Assembly (NCBI GenBank): GCA_028870705.1
Contig: JAGWPD010000030.1
Span: forward strand, 1-42,680
Direction of reading: 5' to 3'
DNA: 42,680 nucleotides
Source of the DNA: Gammaproteobacteria bacterium
Lineage (GTDB): Bacteria; Pseudomonadota; Gammaproteobacteria; Steroidobacterales; Steroidobacteraceae
The notes below the pieces were generated by a model. The model made no database searches and was not told the origin of the DNA. It was given only the letters and a program-made list of their open reading frames with translations. Each line of letters starts with the position of its first letter. Position 1 is the stretch's first letter. The translations under genes were made by a program, and so were the position numbers. Positions 1 to 8,496 of this stretch are shown piece after piece.

Positions 1-2619
1 ACCCGTTTCGGCCTCGACGATGCGCACCTTTCCATCCACCATGCCGGCGGCCAACCGTTGGCCATCGGCTGAGAATGCGACATTCCGGAACTCGACACCG
101 CTGAGCGAGAAGCGCACCTTGCGCGATGAGATGTCCCAGATACGCGCCACATGCTTTTCCGACACGGTCACGATGCGCATGCCGTCGGGAGAGTAAAAAG
201 CCGCGCCGACTTGGTCTTCCTGGTCAGGGAGCGTCGCGACTTCAATGCCTGTCCAGGCGTCCCAGATGTGCGGCGCATGGTCCCAACAAGCCGTCAGTAT
301 CCGCGCGCCATCTGGCGAGTACATGGCGGTCAGTACGGCACTGTGAGCGACGGGCAATATCGCCACCGCCGGATCGCTCGCCCGAATCTCCTGGAACACA
401 TTGACCGCAGCGGCGTCCGGGGGATGCAACGATTGCGGGTGCCGCAGCACTTCCAGAATGATGCCCCGCGCGAGGGCGATGTCATCGTCCTTGAGGCGTT
501 CACTGGCCGTTTCCGTGAGCAGACGCAATTGTGCCTTCACGGTCTGGGCCGTCTGGACTTCCGCTTCATGTTGCTTGCGCGTGGCAACGATCCCGGCAAT
601 GGAGGCCAGCACCGCCAGGATGGCGATGACGCCCACGGCAAATCGCTTAAGGCGCGCGCTGCGACGATCGCGCTGCACGGATTGCGCGATGAAATCGCGC
701 ACCGGATCGGCCAGCACGATCCCGGCCGATTCCAGGTTACTGAACGAGAAGAGCTTGTCGGCGCTCGCGAGCCACGCGTCTGACTGCCCATGCTGCTGCC
801 ACAAGCGGGCCTCGCGCTGCGCGAGTTCGCGCGCTTGCAACAGACCCGCCTCCTCACGCAGCCAATCGGTGAGTGCCGGAAGGGTGTGCAGGAGCGTATC
901 ATGCGCAAACGCCACTACCGGGCGCCCTTCACGCTGATCCGTCACGCACAATCGTGCATCGATGAGCCGTCTCAGGAGCTGTTGCTGCCCGGAATCGGTG
1001 GCACTTTCGGACAGTGGCGCATAGCGACGCGTCGCGACCCCGTTCTCGTCCACGCTTACCAGACTGCGGAACAGCCTGGCGAGAATGCCTGTGGACGCTC
1101 CGTCGTCCATCCGCAAAGCGGCGGCCGCTGCGGAAGCGATACTGCCGGTCAACCCTCCCAACGCATGGTAGGCGGACCAGGTCAGCTGCCGTCCCACGCG
1201 GCGCAGGTAAAGTTCATTGAGCGTGAACTGCAGGAGCGGTAGTCCGTGCTGTTCATGATAGGCATCTTCGCGCAGCTGCCGATCAAGCCGCTTGCCCGCC
1301 GCGTTGATTTCAAAGCTCAGGTCGGCGGCTGTGGCGGGAAGCGCGATGACCTCGTCGAGTGTCGCACCGGTAAGCGTCGCGAGGTAATACTGCCCCTCGT
1401 TCGCCCCGAATACGTGACGCAAGGATTCGATGCGCTTGAGGTTCGGCAAGGCATCGGCGCGTGCCGACGCAAGCGTCCACACGCCCTGTGCCTGGAGCTG
1501 CGCGAGAAAGCTTCCGAAGGCCTCGAGCAGCGAGCCATCGGGATCAAGAGCCAGAAGTTCTTCGAATTGATCGACGATCCAGACGAAGCGCAGCCTGGCC
1601 GGCCACTGCATGACGATCCGGTCTGTCAGGCCATCAAGCGCGTTCACGGAACTGGTCCAGGCGCCCTCCTCCCAGCCGGTAATGCGGGCCCAGCAGGCTT
1701 GAATCGATGCGCTCAGCTGGCCTTCATCCACGGGTGGCGATAGCAGTCCTGGCCGCCACACGGCGTGGCGTACATCCGGACTGATGGGTCGTTCTTCCAG
1801 GGTCCTGCGCACGTGCCGCTGCTGCGTGCGGAGATTCGCCAATGCGGGCAACACGCCGGCACGGAGGAAGGAGCTCTTGCCGCTCCCGCTGGCGCCTTCC
1901 ACCAGGATACCTGGAGTGCCGGTGCGCTCGCGCCGGCACAGGAGATCCAGAACCTCCTGCACTTCGCGGTCGCGGCCGAAGAACACGGCCTGATGCTCAT
2001 ATTCAAAGCTCTCGAGACCACGAAAGGGGTTGCCCAGGTACACCTTGTCGAGCCGATAGCCAAGAAAATGCAGGGCCTCATCGAGATGCCCGACGGCTTG
2101 CAGCGTGAGGTGCGGTGGAACGCAGGTACGCGCAAGCCAGCGCCCTGCCTCGACGCCGTCGGCGGCGGGATAGAACACCACGGCGCGTCGACCTGGGGTC
2201 AACGCGCTCAGTGCGGCATCGAGTTTGGCTGCAATGTGATCAACGCTGCCTACAGCGCCCTCGCCGTCCAGCACGCTGGTGGCGGCGAGCGCCACGGGCG
2301 TCAGGGCCGATGGCTGCCACGCTGAGGTCGTCAATGCGAGTGCAAAGAGCAGATCGCTGCTCCGGCCCGTCACGCTCGCCAGATCAGTCGGTATTTCGTA
2401 CTCCACCCAGAGCTGTGTGCGGACGATGCCTTCCCCGAACAGCACGCGATAGGCGAGCTCGCCGGCAGTCTTCGCCGATTCGAACAGCCGATCGTTGCGG
2501 ACCGGCCGAAAGTGCACCGAAAGTCCGGAGAGACCCGGGAATTCCCGGAGCGTGCGGACCCGCAGCGGCCAGCTCCTGGCCTCACCCTCACCGTCGACGA
2601 GCAGCAGGACATAGTCCAT
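1..2619 (-). CDS. Lon-like protease domain / STAND NTPase / WD40 protein, 3' end outside window
   Basis: This reading frame is open from an ATG at 2619 to the window edge (873 codons, no stop) and is missing from the ORF track because it is incomplete. Residues 60-190 match the Lon (S16) proteolytic fold: [14 protein letters not shown] fits the catalytic-serine segment (GPSAG in Lon) and [16 protein letters not shown] fits GQVLPIGGLKEKLLAA, leaving Ser87 and Lys132 as a candidate dyad. A linker [14 protein letters not shown] follows, typical of STAND NTPases behind an effector. Walker A is GASGSGKSS (242-250) and Walker B is [12 protein letters not shown] (about 342-353). A hydrophobic helix lies near 657-678, and WD-type repeats (YSPDG..ILTA..HIWD) begin near 745. 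It starts 4 bp after the upstream gene ends. I infer a sensor ATPase controlling a protease. The NTPase and WD40 are secure; protease activity is not. Confidence 0.85.
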   Translation of the reverse strand, partial: MDYVLLLVDGEGEARSWPLRVRTLREFPGLSGLSVHFRPVRNDRLFESAKTAGELAYRVLFGEGIVRTQLWVEYEIPTDLASVTGRSSDLLFALALTTSAWQPSALTPVALAATSVLDGEGAVGSVDHIAAKLDAALSALTPGRRAVVFYPAADGVEAGRWLARTCVPPHLTLQAVGHLDEALHFLGYRLDKVYLGNPFRGLESFEYEHQAVFFGRDREVQEVLDLLCRRERTGTPGILVEGASGSGKSSFLRAGVLPALANLRTQQRHVRRTLEERPISPDVRHAVWRPGLLSPPVDEGQLSASIQACWARITGWEEGAWTSSVNALDGLTDRIVMQWPARLRFVWIVDQFEELLALDPDGSLLEAFGSFLAQLQAQGVWTLASARADALPNLKRIESLRHVFGANEGQYYLATLTGATLDEVIALPATAADLSFEINAAGKRLDRQLREDAYHEQHGLPLLQFTLNELYLRRVGRQLTWSAYHALGGLTGSIASAAAAALRMDDGASTGILARLFRSLVSVDENGVATRRYAPLSESATDSGQQQLLRRLIDARLCVTDQREGRPVVAFAHDTLLHTLPALTDWLREEAGLLQARELAQREARLWQQHGQSDAWLASADKLFSFSNLESAGIVLADPVRDFIAQSVQRDRRSARLKRFAVGVIAILAVLASIAGIVATRKQHEAEVQTAQTVKAQLRLLTETASERLKDDDIALARGIILEVLRHPQSLHPPDAAAVNVFQEIRASDPAVAILPVAHSAVLTAMYSPDGARILTACWDHAPHIWDAWTGIEVATLPDQEDQVGAAFYSPDGMRIVTVSEKHVARIWDISSRKVRFSLSGVEFRNVAFSADGQRLAAGMVDGKVRIVEAETG

Positions 2620-2623
2620 GGGA

Positions 2624-3160
2624 CTATCCGTTGTCGGGTGGCTCTTCGAGTTTGACCCGACCTTGCCTGAAGTCGGACACTGCGATTTCGACGCCGGCCG
2701 GCAGTGTGCCGATCGCTTTGCCTTCGGCATCGAACTGACCGAGTTCGAATCGCTCACTGCCATTCCAGAGGAACGCAGTCTGGCCAATGACCCGTTGGAT
2801 CAGCTCTGGCGGGCAGCGCACCAGCACGCAGATGGACGAAGCGATAGCATCGCTTCCCTCGTCATAGGCGAGCGATACACGAAAGCCGCGGGCGGTGACC
2901 AGTTCGGGCGGTCTGCTGCCCGGATCCCAGGTGGTAGCCGCAGCCAGGAGTTGCAGCACTTGCAGGCGCCCGCCCGGATGGTTTGCGCAACTGATCGCCT
3001 GTTCCTCGCGCGCCCGCAGCGTCTCATCGCGCGCCAGCCGCGCCGCAGCCAGGAGGGCCTGGTAACGATCGTGGGATAACGCGGTGGCCGCGTGCGCTTC
3101 GCGCTGCGCGAGCCAGCGCGGGAACTCATCAAAGAGCGGCGGCGTGAACGGTTTAGACAT
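2624..3160 (-). CDS. Unrecognised 178-aa protein between sigma factor and STAND protein
   Basis: I do not recognise this family. The chosen start ([13 protein letters not shown]) overlaps the sigma gene's stop in the arrangement ATGTCTAA (8-nt overlap), which suggests translational coupling; the longer ORF-track start at 3205 would run far into the sigma gene. The N-terminal half (about 1-80) is helical and rich in Ala, Arg and Glu. The C-terminal half reads like a small beta domain ([40 protein letters not shown]). There is no signal peptide or membrane segment. The FDA.G...GTLP.GV pattern recalls small beta domains in regulators that travel with sigma/STAND gene clusters, but that is only an impression. 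By position it could be an adaptor, a sigma regulator or a substrate of the neighbouring Lon-like domain. Confidence 0.75.
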   Translation of the reverse strand: MSKPFTPPLFDEFPRWLAQREAHAATALSHDRYQALLAAARLARDETLRAREEQAISCANHPGGRLQVLQLLAAATTWDPGSRPPELVTARGFRVSLAYDEGSDAIASSICVLVRCPPELIQRVIGQTAFLWNGSERFELGQFDAEGKAIGTLPAGVEIAVSDFRQGRVKLEEPPDNG

Positions 3161-4415
3161 GGTGTGTGGCTCCCACGGCGGACGAGGCTGCAGGGCCGTG
3201 CTCATGGCAAGCCGCGAAGCGGAGGTAGGCTTCCTGCACTTTTTCGATGATGTACTTCACCTGGTTTCGCGTGAGCTCCAGCTGCGCTGCGGTCTCCTCC
3301 TGCGTGTGCCCCTCCCCCATCAGAGCCAGTACCGCGAGCGTGCGGTCGAGCTTCCGGGTCGGCGAGTCGAGCCGCGCACGCTCCGCCATGGCTTGCCCAC
3401 GAGTCTGTGCCTGGAGACAACCGTTCCTGGCCGCTTCGACGGGCCGGCGAAGATACGCGTAGAACTTCTCGAGAAACTCGGTGTGCTCGAGCTGGAGTGT
3501 CGGATCAGACACCGGCAAATCGGTGGTCGTCGTCTGGTGCCGGAACGAGACGACTTCGTCGCCACCACGTGCGCAGCCTCCGTCGGTGTCCGATTCACCT
3601 TCCCCGTCTGAGGGTTCCAACGGATGGTCCGCCAGCGGCACAAGATCCGGGGGCGGCGTCAGCTCACGTTGCGCTCCGGTGCCACCGCGCTTGATTCGAC
3701 CGCGTTTCCTGCACTCATCAAGGTACAACGTCATGGCCATCTCGAACAGATATCCGTTGGTAGGCACGCGGAGCTGCGGGAGCGCTGCTGTGATGGTCCA
3801 CGTGCCACTCACGAAGGGCACGAGGGCCGGACAGTGCTGCGCGGCGGCCGCGGCGCGGGACGAGGCGATGGCCAGCTCGCTGTGAAAGCATGATGCGAAG
3901 TTTTCGGGATCTTCTGCTCGCGCGTCTGTGGATTCGGGCGCCTCCCACCGGATCCCGAGCCTGACTGCGTTCAGAACATTCAGTCCCTCGCGGACCAGCT
4001 CGGGTATCCGGGCGCTGATGCGATCGAGCAGGGCTTTCCAGGCCCGGTCCTCCGGATCTGCTGTGGCAACGGGTCTGAATCCCATCGCTTCGTCACGAAA
4101 GGAGCCGACCTGGCGCGTCCATTCGCTGACCTGACGTTCGTGCAACGCACCCCATGGGAGCGGGCGGATGCTGGGAAGTGTGGTCGTGATCACGGCCGAA
4201 GCCTGGCGTCGTCCCCGGCCAATGCGATCGAAGAATCGCAGCAGCGCGTCCTGGGCGAGTTCCTCGAGCTGCGTCGGATCCCAACGGGACATCCGCACGA
4301 GATACCGAACGACAGCCGGAAATGCGACTGCAAAATAGGCGCTGAACGCACGTTCAAATCGCCGCTCATCCGCTTCGGACAACCAGGCGTAGAGCCGTTG
4401 ATCGAGTGGCGTCAT
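3153..4415 (-). CDS. Atypical sigma-70-family sigma factor heading the STAND operon
   Basis: Predicted to be 420 aa from the ATG giving MTPLDQRLYAW; the ORF stays open upstream to 4742, but that extension is Arg/Pro-rich and looks non-coding. Residues about 20-75 (FERAFSAYF..VVRYLVRM..DPTQLEELAQDALLRFFDRI) resemble sigma region 2, including the DLxQDxxLR-like helix. Residues about 355-400 (RTLAVLALMGEGHTQEETAAQLELTRNQVKYIIEKVQEAYLRF) form a region 4-type helix-turn-helix. Between them is an unusually long segment of about 270 residues, whereas ordinary ECF factors are near 180-200 aa in total. It probably directs RNA polymerase to its own operon or to a dedicated regulon. It overlaps the next gene by 8 nt. 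The assignment as a sigma-like DNA-binding protein is good; its regulon is unknown. Confidence 0.75.
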   Translation of the reverse strand: MTPLDQRLYAWLSEADERRFERAFSAYFAVAFPAVVRYLVRMSRWDPTQLEELAQDALLRFFDRIGRGRRQASAVITTTLPSIRPLPWGALHERQVSEWTRQVGSFRDEAMGFRPVATADPEDRAWKALLDRISARIPELVREGLNVLNAVRLGIRWEAPESTDARAEDPENFASCFHSELAIASSRAAAAAQHCPALVPFVSGTWTITAALPQLRVPTNGYLFEMAMTLYLDECRKRGRIKRGGTGAQRELTPPPDLVPLADHPLEPSDGEGESDTDGGCARGGDEVVSFRHQTTTTDLPVSDPTLQLEHTEFLEKFYAYLRRPVEAARNGCLQAQTRGQAMAERARLDSPTRKLDRTLAVLALMGEGHTQEETAAQLELTRNQVKYIIEKVQEAYLRFAACHEHGPAASSAVGATHHV

Positions 4416-4758
4416 GTGGTCCGCCGCGCCGGGTCGTTCTTGCATGCATCGGCGCGGTACAGAGCCGCATCTTGGACGCGAACGGCGCAGTCTCGCAAGC
4501 GACAAGCGGATGCGGAGCGGTGGGGCGGGCCGCGCCATCGGCGTATCGACCCGGCGGCCGCTGACCGGCCGCGACCGCGCAGGGACCTCTGCGAAAGTGG
4601 TGCAAGTGTTCATCACGTCAGGGTTTTTGGGTCCGGGCTTCCGGGATCCCGATGGTCTGCAGGTGGGCCACTGACCCCCTGTTGAGTACCTGGTGAACGC
4701 CGGATGGCGGCGAATTGGTGAATTTCGGGCCGGGCGGAGCACCCGAACCTGCCCACCC
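4416..4758. other. Intergenic region upstream of the sigma operon
   Basis: These 343 bases hold no convincing gene. Short ORFs here on both strands are Arg-rich and lack ribosome binding sites. The region must carry the promoter of the minus-strand sigma operon, but I see no strong -35/-10 pair. If the sigma factor is autoregulated, its recognition sequence would be expected here and need not resemble the housekeeping consensus. The stretch 4610-4650 (rich in T and G) is the least GC-rich part and is a reasonable place to look. Confidence 0.5.
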
Positions 4759-5019
4759 TCAGTTCAGCAGCGGGTCGTCCTTCGGCAGCTGGTGCGCGTA
4801 CCAGGTCGCGAGCCGATGGCGGATCGATTTCTCGCTCACCTGCTCCTCGGGCATCGGCGGGATCTTCCTGTCGTGCACCAGCAGCCGATAGACGTACAGC
4901 GCCTTGTCACTGGCTGAATCGGTGCGTTCGAAGACCACTGCGCCACGCTGCTCCGCGTACGCCACGCCGGCCGCCAGCGCCGCCTTGAACAGTTCGGCTT
5001 CGTGCTTGAGTTTTTTCAT
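4759..5019 (-). CDS. Small DUF5062-like protein
   Basis: An 86-aa cytoplasmic protein beginning MKKLKHEAELFKAALAAGVAYAEQRGA and ending in a basic/aromatic stretch (SIRHRLATWYAHQLPKDD). The beginning and overall size resemble the DUF5062 family of small gammaproteobacterial proteins, whose function is not known to me. It is divergent from the GreA/GreB-type gene, with about 44 bp between the two chosen starts, so the promoters must be packed together. There is no membrane segment or recognisable catalytic motif. The call as a real gene rests on its coherent composition and family-like start. Confidence 0.7.
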   Translation of the reverse strand: MKKLKHEAELFKAALAAGVAYAEQRGAVVFERTDSASDKALYVYRLLVHDRKIPPMPEEQVSEKSIRHRLATWYAHQLPKDDPLLN

Positions 5020-5063
5020 CGAATCCGTTGAGCTCCTGCGGTCCGCGGCGCATGATGTTCACC

Positions 5064-5528
5064 ATGAGCCGGGCATTCGTCAAGGAATCGGATCACGACG
5101 GCGCGCCACTGCCCGAACGCGCCATCAGTGTGCACCCGAACCTCGTGACCGAACGCGGCCTGACGCAGCTCGATGCACGGGTGCGCGAGCTCGAAACCGA
5201 GCGGAGCGCGGCCCGCGCCGCGAACGACACCGCCGCGCTGGCGCGCATTGCGCGCGACCTGCGTTATTTCCAGGCCCGGCGCGAGAGCGCGCGGCTGGTG
5301 AAACCGGCCGCGCAGCCGCAACAGGTGCGCTTCGGCGTGCGCGCGCTGCTGCGCCTGCCCGGGGGCGCCGAGCGCGCGTTCCAGCTGGTGGGCGAGGACG
5401 AGGCCGACCCAAAGGCCGGCCTCATCAGCTACGTGTCACCGCTCGCGAAGGCCCTGATGGGCAAGGGCGTGGGCGATGAGCTGCCGTTCGGCGCGCACAG
5501 CGCCGAGATCCTCGCGCTGCAGGGCTGA
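5064..5528 (+). CDS. GreA/GreB-family transcription elongation factor-like protein
   Basis: A 154-aa protein from MSRAFVKESD; the ORF-track start at 5028 adds 12 residues that the family does not usually have. The opening MSRAFVKESD..LPERAISVHPNLVTERGL is typical of a stand-alone GreA/GreB-domain family in proteobacteria. Residues about 35-75 form the helical part (ARVRELETERSAARAAND..ALARIARDLRYFQARRESARLV). Residues about 85-154 form the FKBP-like C-terminal domain (GAERAFQLVGEDEADPKAGLISYVSPLAKALMGKGVGDELPF). Gre factors rescue backtracked RNA polymerase, or occupy its secondary channel. It is convergent with rhlE, and a GC hairpin lies between them. I am confident in the family, not in cleavage activity. 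Confidence 0.85.
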   Translation: MSRAFVKESDHDGAPLPERAISVHPNLVTERGLTQLDARVRELETERSAARAANDTAALARIARDLRYFQARRESARLVKPAAQPQQVRFGVRALLRLPGGAERAFQLVGEDEADPKAGLISYVSPLAKALMGKGVGDELPFGAHSAEILALQG

Positions 5529-5532
5529 GCCC

Positions 5533-5554
5533 GGCGCCGGCCGAGGCCGGCGCC
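5533..5554. terminator. GC-rich hairpin between convergent greA/B-like and rhlE genes
   Basis: GGCGCCGGCC-GA-GGCCGGCGCC is a perfect inverted repeat with 10-base arms, placed four bases after the stop of the Gre-family gene and about eight bases before the stop of rhlE on the other strand. Its position suits a bidirectional terminator. It lacks a T-run on either side, so intrinsic termination is not certain. Confidence 0.5.
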
Positions 5555-5562
5555 GCGTTGCC

Positions 5563-6681
5563 TCAGGCCGCGACCGGGATCGACCGTCCGAGCATCTTCT
5601 CGATGGCGCGCAGGCGGTCGCGCTCGTCGCGGCTCACCAGCGACACGGCTTCGCCGCTCCGTCCGGCGCGGCCGGTGCGGCCGATGCGATGGACGTAGTC
5701 CTCGGGCACGTGCGGCAGTTCGAAGTTCACCACGTGCGGCAGCTCCTCGATGTCGAGGCCGCGCGCGGCGATGTCGGTGGCCACCAACACCTGGATCTTG
5801 CCCTGCTTGAATTCGTCGAGCGCGCGGGTGCGGGCGCCCTGCGATTTGTTGCCGTGGATCGCGGCGCAGCGCAACCCATCGCGCCCCAGCCGTTCGGCCA
5901 GCCGGTTGGCGCCATGCTTGGTGCGCGTGAACACCAGGCTCTGGCGCACACCGCCGTCGTTGAGGATGCGCGCCAGCAGCGGGTGCTTGTGCGCGGTGTC
6001 GACGTGGTACACGCGATGGTCGATCAGCTCGACCGGCGCATTGCGCGGCGCGATGTCGATGCTGTGCGGTTCGCGCAGGATCCCGCGCGCGAGCCCGCGG
6101 ATCTCCTCCGAGAAGGTCGCCGAGAACATCAGGTTCTGCCGCTGCCTGGGGAGCGCGGCGATCAGCTTGCGGATCGGGCGGATGAAGCCCATGTCGAGCA
6201 TGCGGTCGGCCTCATCGAGCACCAGCATTTCGATGCGCGACAGATCCACCAGCTTCAGCTGCAGGTGATCGAGCAGCCGGCCGGGCGTCGCGACGATGAT
6301 GTCGACGCCCTCGGCGAGCGCCTTGACCTGCGGCTTGGGGCTCACGCCGCCGAACACCAGCACGCCACGCTGGCGGAGGTGGCGGCCCAGTTCCTGGAAA
6401 TTCTCGGCGACCTGCGCCGCCAGCTCACGCGTCGGCACCAGCACCAGTGCGCGAGGGGCACGCGGGCCACGCGGCTCGGGCAGTGCCGCATCGAGCCGCT
6501 GCAGGATCGGCAGCGCGAACGCCGCCGTCTTGCCGGTGCCGGTCTGCGCCGCGGCCTGCAGGTCATGCCCGGCCAGCACCAGCGGAATGGCCCGCGCCTG
6601 GATGGGGGTCGGCGCCGTGTAACCGGCGTCACGCACGGCCCGCAGCAGCGCGGGGTGCAAATCAAAGGTTTCAAATGACAA
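5563..6681 (-). CDS. rhlE: RhlE-type DEAD-box ATP-dependent RNA helicase
   Basis: An RNA-unwinding ATPase likely involved in ribosome assembly or RNA turnover. I place the start at a TTG giving [13 protein letters not shown], the usual RhlE start, because GGAG sits seven bases upstream; the longer ORF-track start adds 35 atypical residues. The protein is then 372 aa. The Q motif is GYTAPTPIQ (20-28), motif I AQTGTGKT (45-52), Ia PTRELAAQ, Ib TPGRLLD, II DEAD (156-159) and III SAT (187-189). Motifs IV-VI are in the second lobe ([40 protein letters not shown]). It ends soon after the helicase core ([15 protein letters not shown]), so the long basic tail of many RhlE proteins is absent. It is the only gene on this strand between its 303-bp upstream gap and the hairpin. 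Confidence 0.93.
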   Translation of the reverse strand: MSFETFDLHPALLRAVRDAGYTAPTPIQARAIPLVLAGHDLQAAAQTGTGKTAAFALPILQRLDAALPEPRGPRAPRALVLVPTRELAAQVAENFQELGRHLRQRGVLVFGGVSPKPQVKALAEGVDIIVATPGRLLDHLQLKLVDLSRIEMLVLDEADRMLDMGFIRPIRKLIAALPRQRQNLMFSATFSEEIRGLARGILREPHSIDIAPRNAPVELIDHRVYHVDTAHKHPLLARILNDGGVRQSLVFTRTKHGANRLAERLGRDGLRCAAIHGNKSQGARTRALDEFKQGKIQVLVATDIAARGLDIEELPHVVNFELPHVPEDYVHRIGRTGRAGRSGEAVSLVSRDERDRLRAIEKMLGRSIPVAA

Positions 6682-6692
6682 GGCAATACTCC
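6679..6692 (-). promoter_or_regulatory. Ribosome binding site fixing a TTG start for rhlE
   Basis: On the minus strand GGAG is followed by TATTGCC and then TTG, a seven-base spacing. The TTG codon begins MSFETF, the expected N-terminus of RhlE proteins. No ATG in the vicinity gives a family-like beginning. Confidence 0.7.
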
Positions 6693-6984
6693 ATGCGTCG
6701 CCCGGAGCGCGATCAACGCGCTGTCGGTACAGGCAACAAATCAATGTTGAATGAATCCTGCGCCTGTCAGACGGCCCAAGGGCCACCCGGCGTAGAAGGT
6801 TTGCAGGAGGGGCAGATGAGTCCCGGACCGGGACTGAATTAGAACCTCAGCACGCGGGACCGACGCCCGCGTATTCGACAAACTCGGCGCGGAGTGTACA
6901 GCAAAAGCACGCCCGGAGCGAGCGGCGTTTCACAGAACGCGGCCTGGAGCGCGCAGCCTCGCGGCGCGGGACCGCTCGCGCGCG
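6682..6984. other. Intergenic region between rhlE start and scoB end, with two small hairpins
   Basis: These 303 bases contain no gene I can support. Two inverted repeats stand out: AGTCCCG-GAC-CGGGACT at 6819-6835 and ACGCGGG-ACCGACG-CCCGCGT at 6852-6872. Either could help end the scoAB transcript, which runs into this region on the minus strand, or form a structured leader for rhlE. Neither has a T-run. The rhlE promoter must lie here, but I see no strong consensus. Confidence 0.4.
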
Positions 6985-7626
6985 CTAGCGCGGCGGCAGG
7001 AATTTCGCCGTGGTCTTGGCGCGGATCTCAGCGAGCGTCACGCCCGGCGCCATCTCCAGCAGCTCGAATGGCGCATGCCGGTCGGGCCGGCTGAACACCG
7101 CAAGATCGGTGATCAGCTTATCGACCACGTTCGCGCCGGTCAGCGGCAGCTCGCAGCGCGGCTTGAACTTCGCGCTGCCATCCTTCGAGGTGTGCTCCAT
7201 CACCACGACCACGCGCTTGACGCCGGCAACCAGGTCCATCGCCCCGCCCATGCCCTTGACCATCTTGCCCGGGATCATCCAGTTGGCCAGATCGCCGTTC
7301 TCGCCGACTTCCATCGCGCCCAGTATCGACAGGTCGATGTGGCCGCCGCGGATCATGCCGAAGCTGTCGGCCGAGGAAAAATACGAGGACATCGGCAGCT
7401 CGGTGATGGTCTGCTTGCCGGCGTTGATCAGGTCCGGGTCTTCCTCGCCCTCGAACGGGAACGGGCCCATGCCGAGCATGCCGTTCTCCGATTGCAGCAC
7501 CACGCGCATGCCGGCGGGAATGTAGTTCGCGACCAGCGTCGGGATGCCGATGCCGAGGTTCACGTAGAAGCCGTCGCGCAGCTCCTGCGCGCCGCGCGCC
7601 GCGATCTCATCGCGCGTCCAGCCCAT
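6985..7626 (-). CDS. scoB: 3-oxoacid CoA-transferase subunit B
   Basis: The beta subunit of a succinyl-CoA:3-ketoacid CoA-transferase, which moves CoA from succinyl-CoA to acetoacetate or a related 3-oxoacid in ketone-body and polyhydroxybutyrate breakdown. The 213-aa length is normal. The motif [13 protein letters not shown] carries the catalytic glutamate (Glu47), to which CoA is transiently linked, and [13 protein letters not shown] precedes it. [22 protein letters not shown] is the typical mid-protein segment. Its ATG overlaps the scoA stop by one base (TGATG), so the two subunits are translationally coupled. The exact acid accepted cannot be decided from sequence; acetoacetate is the usual substrate for this subfamily. 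Confidence 0.92.
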   Translation of the reverse strand: MGWTRDEIAARGAQELRDGFYVNLGIGIPTLVANYIPAGMRVVLQSENGMLGMGPFPFEGEEDPDLINAGKQTITELPMSSYFSSADSFGMIRGGHIDLSILGAMEVGENGDLANWMIPGKMVKGMGGAMDLVAGVKRVVVVMEHTSKDGSAKFKPRCELPLTGANVVDKLITDLAVFSRPDRHAPFELLEMAPGVTLAEIRAKTTAKFLPPR

Positions 7627-8357
7627 CAGGCGGCTCCCGCGGCGGGGCGCTGGCGCACGGTGCGGTTCTCGATGGTCTTGAGATAGCCGCTGCCCCGGAT
7701 GATGCGCTGGACGAAGATGCCGGGCGTGTGGATCTTGTCCGGATCGAGCGTGCCCGCCTCGACCAGTTCCTCGACCTCGGCGACCGTGACGCGCCCCGCG
7801 CTCGCCATCATCGGGTTGAAATTGCGCGCGGTCTTGCGATACACGAGATTGCCCTCGGTGTCGCCGCGCCAGGCCTTCACCAGCGACAGGTCGGCGGTGA
7901 GGCCGGTCTCGAGCACATAGGTGTCGCCGTTGACGACGCGCTGCTCCTTGCCTTCGGCCACCAGCGTGCCGGCGCCGGTGCGCGTGTAGAAACCCCAGAT
8001 GCCCGCGCCACCGGCCCGGATCCGCTCCGACAGCGTGCCCTGCGGGTTGAACTCGAGCTCGAGCTCGCCCGCGAGGTACTGGCGCTCGAATTCCTTGTTC
8101 TCGCCGACGTAGGAGGAAATCATCTTGCGGATCTGGCGCGTCTTCAGCAGCGAGCCCAGCCCGAAGTTGTCGACGCCGGCATTGTTCGACACCACGGTCA
8201 GGCCCTTAACGCCCGAATCGCGCAGCGCGATGATCAGGTTCTCGGGAATGCCGCACAGCCCGAAGCCGCCGGACATCACGGTGATGCCATCGCGCACCAC
8301 GCCCGCGAGCGCGGCGCGCGCATCGGCGTAGACCTTGGGGCCGGTGGGTATAGCCAT
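7626..8357 (-). CDS. scoA: 3-oxoacid CoA-transferase subunit A
   Basis: The 243-aa alpha subunit partner of ScoB. I start it at [17 protein letters not shown]; the ORF-track start at 8582 runs through the 58-bp palindrome and into arnD and is not credible. [14 protein letters not shown] (29-42) is the CoA-binding glycine-rich motif of family I CoA-transferases, and [38 protein letters not shown] is characteristic of the ScoA subfamily. The gene lies 116 bp downstream of arnD on the same strand and probably has its own promoter, because the large palindrome in between would be expected to interrupt read-through. The scoA-scoB pair forms a simple two-gene operon. Confidence 0.92.
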   Translation of the reverse strand: MAIPTGPKVYADARAALAGVVRDGITVMSGGFGLCGIPENLIIALRDSGVKGLTVVSNNAGVDNFGLGSLLKTRQIRKMISSYVGENKEFERQYLAGELELEFNPQGTLSERIRAGGAGIWGFYTRTGAGTLVAEGKEQRVVNGDTYVLETGLTADLSLVKAWRGDTEGNLVYRKTARNFNPMMASAGRVTVAEVEELVEAGTLDPDKIHTPGIFVQRIIRGSGYLKTIENRTVRQRPAAGAA

Positions 8358-8438
8358 GTTGTCCGACGGATTCCCCCGATTGGCCGGGAAGATTACCGCG
8401 GAACTGCCAGTCGAACCAGCGCAAACGCGACCTGTTCG

Positions 8439-8496
8439 AGCTAGGGCCTGTTCACACTTAGAACATCGATGTTCTAAGTGTGAACAGGCCCTAGCT
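8439..8496. repeat. Perfect 58-bp palindrome, possible miniature mobile element or strong terminator
   Basis: Both 29-base arms match without a mismatch around the centre ATCGAT, reading inward from AGCTAGGGCCTGTTCACACTT. CTAG occurs near both ends, so it can also be written as CTAG, a 46-bp perfect inverted repeat, then CTAG. That layout resembles a tiny element between 4-bp target duplications, and CTAG-type targets are known for IS5-family transposons. The composition is less GC-rich than the surroundings. It supplies the last five codons and the TAG stop of arnD. As RNA it would form a very long hairpin between arnD and scoA, so it could also end the arn transcript. No transposase is encoded. 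Confidence 0.9.

Noticed and set aside
151-2325. Plus-strand ORFs (151-783, 790-1242, 1246-1743, 1765-2325) in the first 2.3 kb
   Set aside because: They lie opposite the uninterrupted minus-strand STAND/WD40 frame, which carries Walker motifs and WD repeats and is missing from the track only because it is incomplete.
6840-6984. tRNA or small RNA gene before rhlE
   Set aside because: Only short hairpins are visible; there are no tRNA T-loop (GTTCRA) and acceptor-stem features.
8439-8496. CRISPR repeat or tRNA-like structure for the palindrome
   Set aside because: Single copy in the window, no spacers, and a perfect duplex without a cloverleaf.
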